From: Hyphococcus sp.
Lineage (GTDB): Bacteria > Pseudomonadota > Alphaproteobacteria > Caulobacterales > Parvularculaceae
DNA length: 64,000 bases
Direction of reading: 5' to 3'
Assembly: GCA_028284345.1 (NCBI GenBank)
Contig: JANQRY010000008.1
Coordinates: forward strand, 310,001 to 374,000
Below, in pieces: positions 28,280 through 36,685 of this stretch. A program made the translations under genes and the position numbers. The notes under the pieces are model-generated. The model had not been told where the DNA came from and searched no databases. It saw only the letters and a list, made by a program, of their open reading frames with translations. Each line of letters starts with the position of its first letter. Position 1 is the first letter of the stretch.

Positions 28280-29008
28280 ATGGCCGCGCCCGCGCCGATA
28301 CCCCCTAAAACGCAGTTTCCGCTTCTTGAGGCGGAACTGTCCCGCATGGCTGCGCTTGTGGAAAGCCAGCTTCAGGGGGCGATCACGGCGTTTGAGCGGC
28401 GCGACGTGACGACGGCGGAAAGCCTGATCGCCAATGACGCGCGCATCGACGTCTTCGATCGCGACATTGAAACGAAAGTCATGGCGGCGCTGGCGAGCCA
28501 GACCCTGTCGATCGAGGCCGTGCGCGAGGCGACGACGATCATGAAGCTCTCCGGCGAACTGGAGCGGGTCGGCGATCTGGCGAAGAACGTGGCCAAGCGC
28601 ACGCTGGTCATCAGCCGCGAAGCGCCGGCCCGGCCGACCCTCGGCGTTGTCCGCATGGGGCGGGCGAGCCTGCGCCAGTTTTCCGACATTCTGAACGCCT
28701 ATTCGGCGCGCAATCTCGATGCGGCCTTCGCCGTATGGGGCGCCGACGACGAACTCGACGAATTATACAATTCCGTCTTTCAGGAAATCCTCGCCGCGAT
28801 GATGGAAGATTCGATGCAAGTGAACGCCTGCACCCATCTCGTGTTCACGGCGAAAAATTTCGAGCGCGTCGGCGATCACGCCACCAACATCGCCGAGGCC
28901 ATCCATTTCCTTGTAACCGGGTCGCCGATTATGGAAGAACGGCCCAAGGGCGACGAAACGGCGACGACGGTCGTCGCGCCGCCGCGGCCTTCCGGTTCCG
29001 CGAACTGA
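28280..29008 (+). CDS. phoU: Phosphate-signalling protein PhoU
   Basis: A 242-residue cytoplasmic protein of two three-helix PhoU domains. The paired metal-binding segments are visible: MKLSGELERVGDLAKNVAKR in the first domain and FERVGDHATNIAEA in the second. It links the Pst transporter to PhoR and keeps the regulon off when phosphate is plentiful. ATG 28280 is chosen; GTG 28262 in the same frame is possible but sits almost inside the candidate Pho box. Confidence 0.92.
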   Translation: MAAPAPIPPKTQFPLLEAELSRMAALVESQLQGAITAFERRDVTTAESLIANDARIDVFDRDIETKVMAALASQTLSIEAVREATTIMKLSGELERVGDLAKNVAKRTLVISREAPARPTLGVVRMGRASLRQFSDILNAYSARNLDAAFAVWGADDELDELYNSVFQEILAAMMEDSMQVNACTHLVFTAKNFERVGDHATNIAEAIHFLVTGSPIMEERPKGDETATTVVAPPRPSGSAN

Positions 29009-29025
29009 CCATTCGGAGCGCTTTG

Positions 29026-29718
29026 ATGGCGGAAACCAGAATATTGATCGTCGAGGACGAAGAGGCCCTGGCGACGCTGCTTGAATATAATCTCGGCAAG
29101 GAAAGTTTCGACGTGGCGCTTGCTTCCGACGGCGAGGAAGCGATGCTGAAGATCGAGGAAGAAGCGCCCGATCTCGTCATCCTCGACTGGATGCTGCCGA
29201 AAGTCTCCGGCATTGAGGTCTGCCGCCGCCTGCGCGCCAGGCCCGATACGCGCAACCTGCCGATCATCATGCTGACGGCGCGGTCTGAGGAGGCGGACCG
29301 CATTCGCGGGCTCGAAACCGGCGCCGATGATTATCTCACCAAGCCGTTTTCAACCAACGAGCTGATCGCCCGGGTGCGCGCCGTCCTACGGCGCATCCGC
29401 CCCGGGCTCGCCGAAGACAAGGTGACGGTCGGCGACTTGCTGGTCGATCGCGTTTCCCACAAGGTGATGCGGGGCGACAAGGAAATTCATCTCGGCCCGA
29501 CGGAGTTCCGCCTGCTTGACCACCTCATTCAGCATCCCGGGCGCGTCTTCTCCCGCGAACAGCTCTTGAACGCCGTATGGGGCTCGGACGTCTTCGTCGA
29601 AGTGCGCACGGTCGACGTCCATATCGGCCGGCTGCGCAAGGCCCTCAACAAGCACAAACAAGGCGACCCGATCCGCACGGTACGCTCCGCCGGTTACGCC
29701 CTCGAAACGGTACGATAG
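29026..29718 (+). CDS. phoB: Phosphate response regulator PhoB
   Basis: A 230-residue OmpR-type regulator. The receiver domain has Asp 54 in VILDWMLP and the switch Lys in YLTKPFS; the C-terminal winged helix has [12 protein letters not shown] and ends with VRTVRSAGYAL. PhoR phosphorylates it and it binds Pho boxes. ATG 29026 has GGAG upstream and starts 17 bases after phoU, so the two are co-transcribed. Confidence 0.94.
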   Translation: MAETRILIVEDEEALATLLEYNLGKESFDVALASDGEEAMLKIEEEAPDLVILDWMLPKVSGIEVCRRLRARPDTRNLPIIMLTARSEEADRIRGLETGADDYLTKPFSTNELIARVRAVLRRIRPGLAEDKVTVGDLLVDRVSHKVMRGDKEIHLGPTEFRLLDHLIQHPGRVFSREQLLNAVWGSDVFVEVRTVDVHIGRLRKALNKHKQGDPIRTVRSAGYALETVR

Positions 29719-29777
29719 CCGTCCGCTGATTGCATCCGTATGAGGATGAAGCGCCGGCCGGGTTGCGAACGCGCGGC

Positions 29778-30929
29778 TTATCCGAGCAGTTCGTAGATCA
29801 ACCGGTTTAAGACCGGCCGTCCCGTATCCGTTGCGCGCAGCGTTCCGCAGTCGAGGGTGAGATAGCCCTCGTCCATAAGGCGGCGCAGCCGTTGCGCGCG
29901 GGCGTCGTTGCGGTAGAAATAATCATCCGCATAAAGCGGCGCGCCTTCGGTGAGGCGCAGCCCCATGGAGAGGCGTTCGATCAACTGCGCTTCCGCATCG
30001 AGCGTTTCTTCCGTTTCTACGCCATTTCCGCATTCGCCGACCTGCTTCAGATAAGCGTCGGGACGATCAAGCGCCTTTGTCGCGATGCGTTCGCCGGCAA
30101 TGGCGAGGCGGCCATGAGCGCCGGGGCCGATTCCAATGTAGTCCTGATATCGCCAATAGATGAGATTGTGCCGGGACTCGCGGCCCGGCTTGGCGTGGTT
30201 GGAAATTTCATAGGCGCTAAGGCCCGCCGCCTTTGTCATGTCCTGCGCGATCTCATAATGGCGCGCCTGTCGCGCGTCGTCCGCCGGGGCCCAGCGGCCC
30301 TGCGCAACCTGTCTGGCGAAGGCCGTGCCCGGTTCGATGGTCAACTGGTAGAGCGACAGATGCGCCGGCGCGAAACGCAGTCCTTCTGAAAGTTCCGCAC
30401 GCCAATCATCGTCGCTCTGGCCCGGCCGGCCGTAAATGAGGTCGAAGGTCGACGTGGCGAATATATCCTGAACCCTGGCGATGGCGCGCCGCGCCGACGC
30501 GGCGTCATGATCCCGGCCCAGAAATTTCAGCGCATCATCGTCAAAGGACTGCACGCCGAGAGATAGCCGGTTAACGCCGGCGGCGGCGATTTCGCGCAAA
30601 CGTTTTTCATCCGCGTCATTGGGATTGGCTTCGAGAGTGATCTCAACATTCTCATCGAGACCGAACAGGCGCGCCGCTGCTTCAACGACGTCCGCGATGA
30701 TGGAGACCGGCGCCAGCGACGGCGTGCCGCCGCCGAAATAGAGGCTGGCGAGGGGCCGTCGCGCAATGCGCGCCGCCCAATATTCAAGATCGGCGACAAG
30801 CGCCGCCGACCACGCATCCGCATCGACGCCGCGGTCGCGGTAAACATTGAAATCGCAATAGGGGCAGATGGCCGCGCAGAACGGCCAATGCACGTAGAGG
30901 CCAAGGGGCGTTACGGGCGCGAAAGACAT
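29778..30929 (-). CDS. hemW: Radical SAM heme chaperone HemW
   Basis: A 383-residue radical SAM protein; the [4Fe-4S] ligands are in CAAICPYC (CxxxCxxC), followed by YFGGGTPS and GVQSFDD. HemW delivers heme to respiratory proteins and was formerly annotated as an oxygen-independent coproporphyrinogen oxidase. The absence of a fourth Cys in the CxxxCxxCxC position (FN instead) favours HemW over HemN. It overlaps the end of rdgB by 19 bases. Confidence 0.93.
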   Translation of the reverse strand: MSFAPVTPLGLYVHWPFCAAICPYCDFNVYRDRGVDADAWSAALVADLEYWAARIARRPLASLYFGGGTPSLAPVSIIADVVEAAARLFGLDENVEITLEANPNDADEKRLREIAAAGVNRLSLGVQSFDDDALKFLGRDHDAASARRAIARVQDIFATSTFDLIYGRPGQSDDDWRAELSEGLRFAPAHLSLYQLTIEPGTAFARQVAQGRWAPADDARQARHYEIAQDMTKAAGLSAYEISNHAKPGRESRHNLIYWRYQDYIGIGPGAHGRLAIAGERIATKALDRPDAYLKQVGECGNGVETEETLDAEAQLIERLSMGLRLTEGAPLYADDYFYRNDARAQRLRRLMDEGYLTLDCGTLRATDTGRPVLNRLIYELLG

Positions 30930-31528
30930 GCGGCGGTGAATTTCTCAAAAGCCCGCGCCCGGTGGGAGAGGGCCTGTTTTTCATCCGGGCGCATTTCCGC
31001 AAAGGTCCGGTCGAACCCGTCGGGAACGAAGATCGGATCATAGCCGAAGCCCTGATCGCCGCGCGGGGGGAAGGAAAGCGTCCCGTTGACCTCGCCGGCA
31101 AAGAACGCCTCATCGCCATCGGGCCAGGCAAGACACAAGACGCAGACGAATTTGGCCGAGAAATCCGCCGCGCCTGCGTCTTTAAGGGCTTTTTCCACCT
31201 TGGCCATTGCGGCGCCGAAATCTCTTGGGGTCCCGGCCCAGCGGGCCGAATAAACCCCCGGCGCGCCGTCGAGCGCCGTGACGGCCAGACCGGAATCGTC
31301 GGCCAAGGCGGGCAGGCCGGACGCATTCGCCGCCGCCTGCGCCTTGATGGCGGCGTTCTCGGCGAAGGTTTTTCCGGTCTCTTCCGGGTCGTCGAGGCCG
31401 AGTTCGCCGGCCGAGCTTGCCCTGATCCCGTAGGGATCCATCAAAGCATTGATTTCTTTTACTTTTCCGGCGTTATGGGTGGCGATAATCAGGCGGTTTG
31501 AGGCCAGTTTGCGCACATTTTCGCCCAT
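30911..31528 (-). CDS. rdgB: XTP/dITP diphosphatase (RdgB/HAM1)
   Basis: A 205-residue nucleotide-pool sanitiser that removes inosine and xanthosine triphosphates. [30 protein letters not shown] and GFGYDPIF are the substrate and metal site blocks. ATG 31528 is chosen over an upstream in-frame ATG at 31570 because the family begins near it and the extra residues are unconserved. It is transcribed away from the micro-gene operon at 31748. Confidence 0.93.
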   Translation of the reverse strand: MGENVRKLASNRLIIATHNAGKVKEINALMDPYGIRASSAGELGLDDPEETGKTFAENAAIKAQAAANASGLPALADDSGLAVTALDGAPGVYSARWAGTPRDFGAAMAKVEKALKDAGAADFSAKFVCVLCLAWPDGDEAFFAGEVNGTLSFPPRGDQGFGYDPIFVPDGFDRTFAEMRPDEKQALSHRARAFEKFTAACLSRP

Positions 31529-31747
31529 GTTTTTATCCCTTATCGAAAAAAAATTATCGTTTTTCGGCAAAAAAAGCTTGCATCGTTTTTCAATAAGTGT
31601 ATATCGATAATCAACAAGACGACGGAACTACCGACGCACCTCAAAAGCCCGCAAAGAGGCAAAAAAAAGCGGCCGGACAAACCGACCGCTTAAGAAATCA
31701 GAATGAGTTGCGTCAATTCAACACGGGAAAAGAAAAGGAGAAACCCC
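31529..31747. promoter_or_regulatory. AT-rich divergent control region with TATCGATA palindrome
   Basis: This 219-base gap between rdgB and the micro-gene operon is strikingly AT-rich for the window. The perfect palindrome TATCGATA lies at 31602-31609, and half-site-like TATCG occurs at 31541 and 31555. A possible rightward promoter is TTGCAT (31578-31583), a 16-base spacer and TATATC (31600-31605), so the palindrome would overlap the -10 box. Binding by the HTH protein encoded at the end of the operon is an inference. Confidence 0.45.
31661..31691 (-). terminator. Terminator-like hairpin reading leftward inside the control region
   Basis: A stem of ten positions with one mismatch, AAGCGGCCGG (31667-31676) against CCGACCGCTT (31682-31691), has a five-base loop. 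Read on the minus strand it is followed by eight T residues (A run at 31661-31668). No minus-strand gene ends here, so it could stop an antisense transcript or shield rdgB from leftward read-through. Confidence 0.5.
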
Positions 31748-31882
31748 ATGTCACGCAAAAGCTCAACAGCGAACTTCGGCGGAATCGGCGGCATTGTCAA
31801 TGGTCTCGCGATCGTGATCACGATCACGCTGGTCGGCGCCGGCTATGTGACGGCGGTCGGTTCGTTCGCCGGGCTGGCCTGA
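31748..31882 (+). CDS. 44-residue single-pass membrane micro-protein
   Basis: Reads MSRKSSTANFGGIGG followed by a hydrophobic Gly-rich stretch (about residues 16-36) ending GSFAGLA. The shape is a basic, polar N-terminus plus one transmembrane helix. The ribosome site is unusually good: AAAAGGAG at 31733-31740 with a 7-base spacer to ATG 31748. Its stop shares one base with the next start (TGATG), so the two are coupled. I recognise no family. Confidence 0.6.
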   Translation: MSRKSSTANFGGIGGIVNGLAIVITITLVGAGYVTAVGSFAGLA

Positions 31883-32046
31883 TGGCCAGAATCGCCCATG
31901 CTGCGGCGGCGCTGGGGCTGATCGCTCTCGCCGCCGCCTGCCTGGTCGCCCTCGCCGCGCCCGGGCCGGGCGCCGCCGCGGACGGCGCGCCCATGACGGC
32001 GGTCGAGCCATGCGAGAGCCTTCTGTGCATGTTTGCGATCAGCTAA
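31882..32046 (+). CDS. 54-residue putative secreted peptide precursor with two Cys
   Basis: The N-terminus MARIAHAAAALGLIALAAAC and the hydrophobic run after it form a signal peptide with a likely cut near the GAAADG junction. The remaining 20 or so residues end VEPCESLLCMFAIS, with two Cys four residues apart that could pair. An alternative reading is a lipoprotein using the Cys at about residue 20. It is translationally coupled to the micro-gene before it and lies 39 bases before the first DUF2975 gene. No family is recognised. Confidence 0.55.
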   Translation: MARIAHAAAALGLIALAAACLVALAAPGPGAAADGAPMTAVEPCESLLCMFAIS

Positions 32047-32085
32047 GCGGCCGGACCCTGGATCGGCACATCGGAGGATAGAATT

Positions 32086-32604
32086 ATGCGTGCGATCGGA
32101 AAGGGCTCGCTGTCGTCGATCCTGGCGGTCGGCCTGCATGTAACACGCATTGTTTTGTTCATCGCGCTTTTCGGCCTCACCATGGCGATGATCTTTATGC
32201 CGCTCGCCTCCGGCGTCGGCGACATGGTCGCCGGCATGGAAAACGTCGACATTGACGGCGACGTTTCCGTCAGCCGCGGCGACTATTTTGACGTCGCCTA
32301 TAATTTTATCGCCGTCCTGGTGATGCTTTTCGTCGTCACCCGTCTGCTTGAGATTTTGAAGACGCTGCGTTTCGGCTCGCCCTTCGTGAAGGAAAACGCC
32401 GATCGTTTCCGCCAGGTCGGATACGCGCTGTTGATCGGCGAAGGCGCCAAATTCGTGTTCAATTTTCTGTCCCTCATCTTCGGCGCCGATCTCGATATCG
32501 ACATCGAACTGATCGCCTGGCTCGCCATTATCGCCGTCTTCGTCCTCAGCGAAGTCTTCCGCGAGGGCGCCCGCATGAAAGAAGAACAGGACCTGACCGT
32601 ATGA
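32086..32604 (+). CDS. DUF2975 membrane protein (first copy)
   Basis: A 172-residue protein with four predicted transmembrane segments (about residues 12-40, 68-90, 105-130 and 140-160). RFGSPFVKENADRFRQVGYALL and the C-terminal SEVFREGARMKEEQDLTV are the DUF2975 landmarks. GGAGG about 10 bases upstream supports ATG 32086. It overlaps the second copy by four bases. DUF2975 genes are commonly paired with a small Cro/CI-type regulator, as in Bacillus yoaS-yozG; their function is unknown. Confidence 0.82.
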   Translation: MRAIGKGSLSSILAVGLHVTRIVLFIALFGLTMAMIFMPLASGVGDMVAGMENVDIDGDVSVSRGDYFDVAYNFIAVLVMLFVVTRLLEILKTLRFGSPFVKENADRFRQVGYALLIGEGAKFVFNFLSLIFGADLDIDIELIAWLAIIAVFVLSEVFREGARMKEEQDLTV

Positions 32605-33194
32605 CCGCGCCGACGGCCGATACGCCTCATGCGGCGCAAGGCGCGGGCGATCGCTCGGTTGCGGTGCTGATAAAGGTCCTGCGCTACACGCGCATCGCGC
32701 TGGTATTTGTTCTCTTCACCGTGCTCGGAACGGCGGCGCGCCTGCCGTTTTTTCCGCTCCGTTTTGGCGGCGATCCCGCCGATCCGGAGGCGCGCTGGCC
32801 CACCGTCCATATTGGCGCGGCGGTCGATCCGGACATGACGGCGGCCGCGATCTATACGCAGTCGGCCGTCGAGGTCATTTTGATTGCGGCGGGCTTCTTC
32901 ATCATTTCTGAGATGCTTCAGCTGTTGCGAAACGTCGCCGGGGGCCATGCGTTCATTCGCGAAAACGGCGCGCGTCTTCGGCGCATGGGCTACGCCGGCG
33001 TCGTTGCGCAATTGTCCATTTACGCCGTGTGGATTGTGTCGCGGACCGTCGACGCCGCCGGCGTTGCGGCGGTTGACGGCCTCACCGTGGAAATCAGCCC
33101 GGCGCCGTGGATCATCATTCTCTGCGCATTCGCGCTCTCGACAGTGTTCAACGACGCCGCAGCGTTGAAAGAAGAACAGGATTTGACGGTTTAG
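32601..33194 (+). CDS. DUF2975 membrane protein (second copy)
   Basis: A 197-residue paralogue of the preceding gene with the same layout: four membrane segments, a loop GHAFIRENGARLRRMGYA matching the first copy's equivalent, and the same seven-residue ending EEQDLTV. It differs by a longer N-terminus and a larger periplasmic loop (about residues 55-85). The 4-base ATGA overlap points to equimolar production, so the two copies may form a heteromer. Confidence 0.82.
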   Translation: MTAPTADTPHAAQGAGDRSVAVLIKVLRYTRIALVFVLFTVLGTAARLPFFPLRFGGDPADPEARWPTVHIGAAVDPDMTAAAIYTQSAVEVILIAAGFFIISEMLQLLRNVAGGHAFIRENGARLRRMGYAGVVAQLSIYAVWIVSRTVDAAGVAAVDGLTVEISPAPWIIILCAFALSTVFNDAAALKEEQDLTV

Positions 33195-33195
33195 G

Positions 33196-33426
33196 ATGAC
33201 GATTTCGGTCAAATTGGATCGCGTGCTGCTCGATCGCGGCATGTCGCTGACGGAGCTCTCCGAGCGCGTCGGCGTGACGATCGCCAATTTGTCCATCCTG
33301 AAGACCGGCAAGGCCAAGGCTATTCGCTTTTCAACCCTTGAGGCGATCTGCAAGGAGCTGAACTGTCAGCCCGGCGACATCCTTTTTTTCGATGATGAAG
33401 ACGCCGTCGTCGAAGCGGCGGAATAG
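33196..33426 (+). CDS. Small Cro/CI-type HTH regulator (YozG-like)
   Basis: A 76-residue protein that is almost entirely one helix-turn-helix: RGMSLTELSERVGVTIANLS then RFSTLEAICKELNCQPGDIL, the pattern of the HTH_26/YozG group that accompanies DUF2975. It begins one base after the second DUF2975 stop. It is likely the operon's own DNA-binding switch, perhaps on the TATCGATA site upstream. The acidic tail DDEDAVVEAAE is free for protein contact. Confidence 0.85.
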   Translation: MTISVKLDRVLLDRGMSLTELSERVGVTIANLSILKTGKAKAIRFSTLEAICKELNCQPGDILFFDDEDAVVEAAE

Positions 33427-33429
33427 CCG

Positions 33430-34719
33430 TTAGCGGTACGGCGCCGAGGCGGGGCGTTCATCGCCAATGTCGTCGACCCGGGCGCGCGCTGCACCGATGG
33501 TTTGACTGCGCCAGGCGAAAACGCCGGCGCAGATCGCCAGCGTCATCGTGAACATATAAGGGGCCTGCGGCGCGAGGCCGTAAAGGGTCATCCCGATAAA
33601 GGGTGAAATGATGAAGCCGAAGGCGCCCGACGAATAGACCAGCCCCATCGCCGCGCCCTGTTCGTCTTCTTTCACGGCGAGCGACGCCGCCGTGTCGACG
33701 CCCGGCTGGGCGAGGCCGGCGCCGAACCCGGCGATGACCAGCCCGAATATGACCATACTAGCGACGGGCACGGACCAGATGAGAAGGTGGCCGGCGCAAA
33801 AAAATGCCGGCGCAAGGCGGATCAGCAATCGCGGTTCAATGCGGAAACGCCGGACCACCACAAGCTGGGAAAACAGCGACGCCATGGCGCCGCCCATCAG
33901 TCCAACGCCGACAATCTGCGGCGCCTCAGCCGTCGAATAGCCAAGCCGGTCGATGAAATAAAATCCGATCGTCTGCATGGGGATCGAAACCATGACGCCG
34001 TTCATCGCGGCGAAGCCCATGATGGGGGTCAGGCGCGGGTCGAAGACCTTGACCCGCGGGCGCGCGGCGCGCGCGGTCGGCGGCGTGTTTTCAGGCAGAA
34101 AGAGGAACACCGATGCGGCCATGACTGCGGACAGCGTCGCCATGGCGTAAAACGGCGCGACGGGACCGAGCACCGCCGCCGCCGCGCCAAAGCCAGGGCC
34201 GAGCATGGCGCCGAGACCGAAAGCGGCGGCGAAGCCCGCCATGCCGGAGGTTCGGTCGCCGGCGCCGGTGCGGTCGGCGATATAGGCCTGCGCCGCCGGC
34301 GGGCCCGCCGATCCGATCATGCCGTAAAGACTGCGCGTCGCCACGATCAGGATGAACAGCGGCGCGCCGGAAAGCGCCCCGACAAGACCGAGCCGGATGC
34401 TCGTGGCGAAGAGCGTCATGGACAGGGCGAAGCCGATCAGTCCGAGGATGACAAAAAGCTTGCGTCCGCGCCGATCGCTGGTCCGCCCCCAGATCGGTCC
34501 CATGATCACCCAGAAACAGGCGGACACCATGAAGATGAAACCGGTCTGCAGGTTGCTGAGGCCGATTTCCCGCGCCAGCGGCGGCAGCACCGAAAAGACA
34601 ATGGTCTGGCCCATGCCCGCGCATAGGGCGCCGACGAGCAACAGCGCGAACGCCGCGCGCCGCGGCGGGCGCGCGGCGTTTCCGGCCTCCATAGGGTTGT
34701 CGGCGGGGCTTGCGTCCAT
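33430..34719 (-). CDS. MFS transporter (tetracycline-efflux-like DHA1 group)
   Basis: A 429-residue permease with about twelve hydrophobic segments. The MFS motif between helices 2 and 3 reads GPIWGRTSDRRGRKLF, and the antiporter motif C-like segment is GLGAMLGPGFG. The drug:H+ antiporter 1 family fits best; the substrate is unknown. It converges with the HTH gene, ending three bases from it, and no terminator separates them. Confidence 0.85.
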   Translation of the reverse strand: MDASPADNPMEAGNAARPPRRAAFALLLVGALCAGMGQTIVFSVLPPLAREIGLSNLQTGFIFMVSACFWVIMGPIWGRTSDRRGRKLFVILGLIGFALSMTLFATSIRLGLVGALSGAPLFILIVATRSLYGMIGSAGPPAAQAYIADRTGAGDRTSGMAGFAAAFGLGAMLGPGFGAAAAVLGPVAPFYAMATLSAVMAASVFLFLPENTPPTARAARPRVKVFDPRLTPIMGFAAMNGVMVSIPMQTIGFYFIDRLGYSTAEAPQIVGVGLMGGAMASLFSQLVVVRRFRIEPRLLIRLAPAFFCAGHLLIWSVPVASMVIFGLVIAGFGAGLAQPGVDTAASLAVKEDEQGAAMGLVYSSGAFGFIISPFIGMTLYGLAPQAPYMFTMTLAICAGVFAWRSQTIGAARARVDDIGDERPASAPYR

Positions 34720-34833
34720 CTTGCGCGACTTCCATCACGGCGTGCGGTTTCGCGCAATGTCCGATTGCCTCAATCTTGCCGACCGCGCCTATTCGTCGCT
34801 AAATTGTCGTCACGCACAGGAAAGGCGTCGCGC

Positions 34834-35316
34834 ATGGATACAAGCGACCTTCCCGCAACCGGCGGCTGCGCATGCGGTGCGGTGCGTTATGCGCTGACCG
34901 CGACGCCGTTATTCGTCCATTGCTGTCATTGCCGCTGGTGCCAGCGAGAGACGGGGTCCGCCTTTGTTATCAACGCCATCGTTGAAACCGACGCTGTCGA
35001 GTTGCGCGAAGGCGAGCCCGCGCCAATCGCCACGCCGTCGGAAAGCGGCAAGGGCCAGACGATTATGCGGTGTCCGAATTGTTGGGTCGCCCTGTGGAGC
35101 CACTATGCCGGCATCGGACCAAAGGTTGCGTTCCTGCGCGCCGCGACGCTGGACGAGCCTGACGCCGTCGCGCCGGACATTCACATTTACACGGCGTCGA
35201 AACAACCATGGGTGACGCTTTCCCACGACATACCGGTGGTGAAGGAATATTACCGCCGGTCGGAATACTGGCCGGCGGAGTCGATTGAGCGGTTGAAGCT
35301 TGCGCGGGAGCGCTAG
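34834..35316 (+). CDS. GFA-family zinc protein (glutathione-dependent formaldehyde-activating type)
   Basis: A 160-residue Mss4-like zinc protein. GGCACGAVRYAL begins the fold, HCCHCRWCQRETGSAF provides the central Cys group and MRCPNCWV the last pair. Most members have no proven formaldehyde role, so the specific reaction is uncertain. ATG 34834 is chosen because AGGAAAGG precedes it and the family starts here; the upstream in-frame ATG at 34765 adds unconserved sequence. Confidence 0.85.
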   Translation: MDTSDLPATGGCACGAVRYALTATPLFVHCCHCRWCQRETGSAFVINAIVETDAVELREGEPAPIATPSESGKGQTIMRCPNCWVALWSHYAGIGPKVAFLRAATLDEPDAVAPDIHIYTASKQPWVTLSHDIPVVKEYYRRSEYWPAESIERLKLARER

Positions 35317-35338
35317 AGACCGGAATGAGGGGAACGAG

Positions 35339-36661
35339 TCACGGCGCCTTGTAGGCGACGCCTTCTTTCATGACGAAATCGACGTCCATGAGTTCTGCAA
35401 CGTCCTCAAGCGGATCGCCGTCGACGGCGATGATGTCGGCGAACTTGCCGGCCTCAATGGAGCCGAATTTGTCATAGCGGCCGAGATGCTGCGCGGCGAC
35501 GACGGTGGCCGAGCGGATCGCCTCCATGGGCGTCATTCCCGCTTCGATTAAAAGCGAAAACTCCCGCGCATTATCCCCGTGTTTCGAAACGCCGGTGTCG
35601 GTGCCGAAGGCGATCTTGACGCCCGCGGCGTGGGCGGCCCGCGTCATTCCAATACTGAGCGGGCCCACCTGTTTTGCTTTTGCGCGCACCGGCGGCGGCA
35701 GAAAACTGTCCGGGTCGTCGGCGAGTTCTGCCACCGTAAGGCCGGCGAGAAGGGTCGGAACGAGATAGGCGTCGTTGCGTTTGAAAAGCCGAAAGGACTC
35801 GCTGTTCGAAAACGTGCCGTGCTCGATGGCGTCGACGCCGGCGCGCAAGGCTGCGTTGACGCCGTCGGCGCCGTGGGCGTGGGCGGTGACCTTGCGGCCG
35901 AGGGCGTGCGCCGTTTCCACGATGGCTTTCAACTCGTCGTCGAAAAACTGCTGGCCCGTGCCTGCGTCGGTCTCCGACAGGACGCCGCCCGTTGAGACAA
36001 GCTTGATGTGGTCGGCGGTGCGGCGCACCTGATCGCGCACGGATTTGCGGCATTCGGCGACGCCGTCGCACACGCCGCTGGATTTGATGACATTGAAGAC
36101 GTCATTGCGGTAGCCGTGCGTTTGGCCGTGACCGCCGGTCGGCGAAATCGTGTGGCCGGACGCGAAGATGCGCGGCCCGACAACGTCGCCGCGGGCGATG
36201 GCGTCGCGCAGGGCGAAGATGGCGTCGTCCCCGCGCGCGCCGACATCGCGCACAGTCGTGAAGCCCGCCATGAGGTTCTTTTTGGCGTATCCGGCCGCTG
36301 CCATGGCGGTGTCCGCGTCGGAGTTTTCGACGACGGATATCTTGCCGCGGGGGCCCAGTTCGCTGGTGAGATGGACATGGCTGTCGATCAGCCCCGGCAG
36401 GACAAAATGGTTTTTCAGGTCGTGAACGACGACACGATCGTCCGGTCCGGCGGTCGGCGGATCAGCATATCCCGGCGCGACCGACTGAATGACGCCGTCG
36501 CGAACGATAATGGTCTGCTCCGATGCGACGGCGCCGCCGGGCGTTGCAAGGAGGCGCCCGGCGTGAATGACCGCGATGTCGGCGGCCTGCGCGGCGCCGA
36601 TGAACGCCATGCAGGCTGTCGCCGCGCCGCAAATATGCTTGCTCAACGTTTTTCTCACCAT
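35339..36661 (-). CDS. Secreted amidohydrolase (prolidase/imidazolonepropionase-like)
   Basis: A 440-residue metal-dependent hydrolase with a signal peptide ending GAAQAA. The metal ligands are recognisable: HxH in DSHVHLTS, Lys in IKLVSTGG, His in AHAHG and EHGTFSN, and Asp in AFGTDTG. Secreted relatives cleave dipeptides ending in Pro or small amides. It lies 24 bases downstream of the retropepsin-like gene on the same strand and may be co-transcribed. Confidence 0.85.
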   Translation of the reverse strand: MVRKTLSKHICGAATACMAFIGAAQAADIAVIHAGRLLATPGGAVASEQTIIVRDGVIQSVAPGYADPPTAGPDDRVVVHDLKNHFVLPGLIDSHVHLTSELGPRGKISVVENSDADTAMAAAGYAKKNLMAGFTTVRDVGARGDDAIFALRDAIARGDVVGPRIFASGHTISPTGGHGQTHGYRNDVFNVIKSSGVCDGVAECRKSVRDQVRRTADHIKLVSTGGVLSETDAGTGQQFFDDELKAIVETAHALGRKVTAHAHGADGVNAALRAGVDAIEHGTFSNSESFRLFKRNDAYLVPTLLAGLTVAELADDPDSFLPPPVRAKAKQVGPLSIGMTRAAHAAGVKIAFGTDTGVSKHGDNAREFSLLIEAGMTPMEAIRSATVVAAQHLGRYDKFGSIEAGKFADIIAVDGDPLEDVAELMDVDFVMKEGVAYKAP

Positions 36662-36685
36662 ACATCCCTGTCGCTGATACGGCGT

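Noticed and set aside
31661-31691. Plus-strand terminator in the leader of the micro-gene operon
   Set aside because: On the plus strand the T run precedes the stem as A residues and no T run follows, so it can only work leftward.
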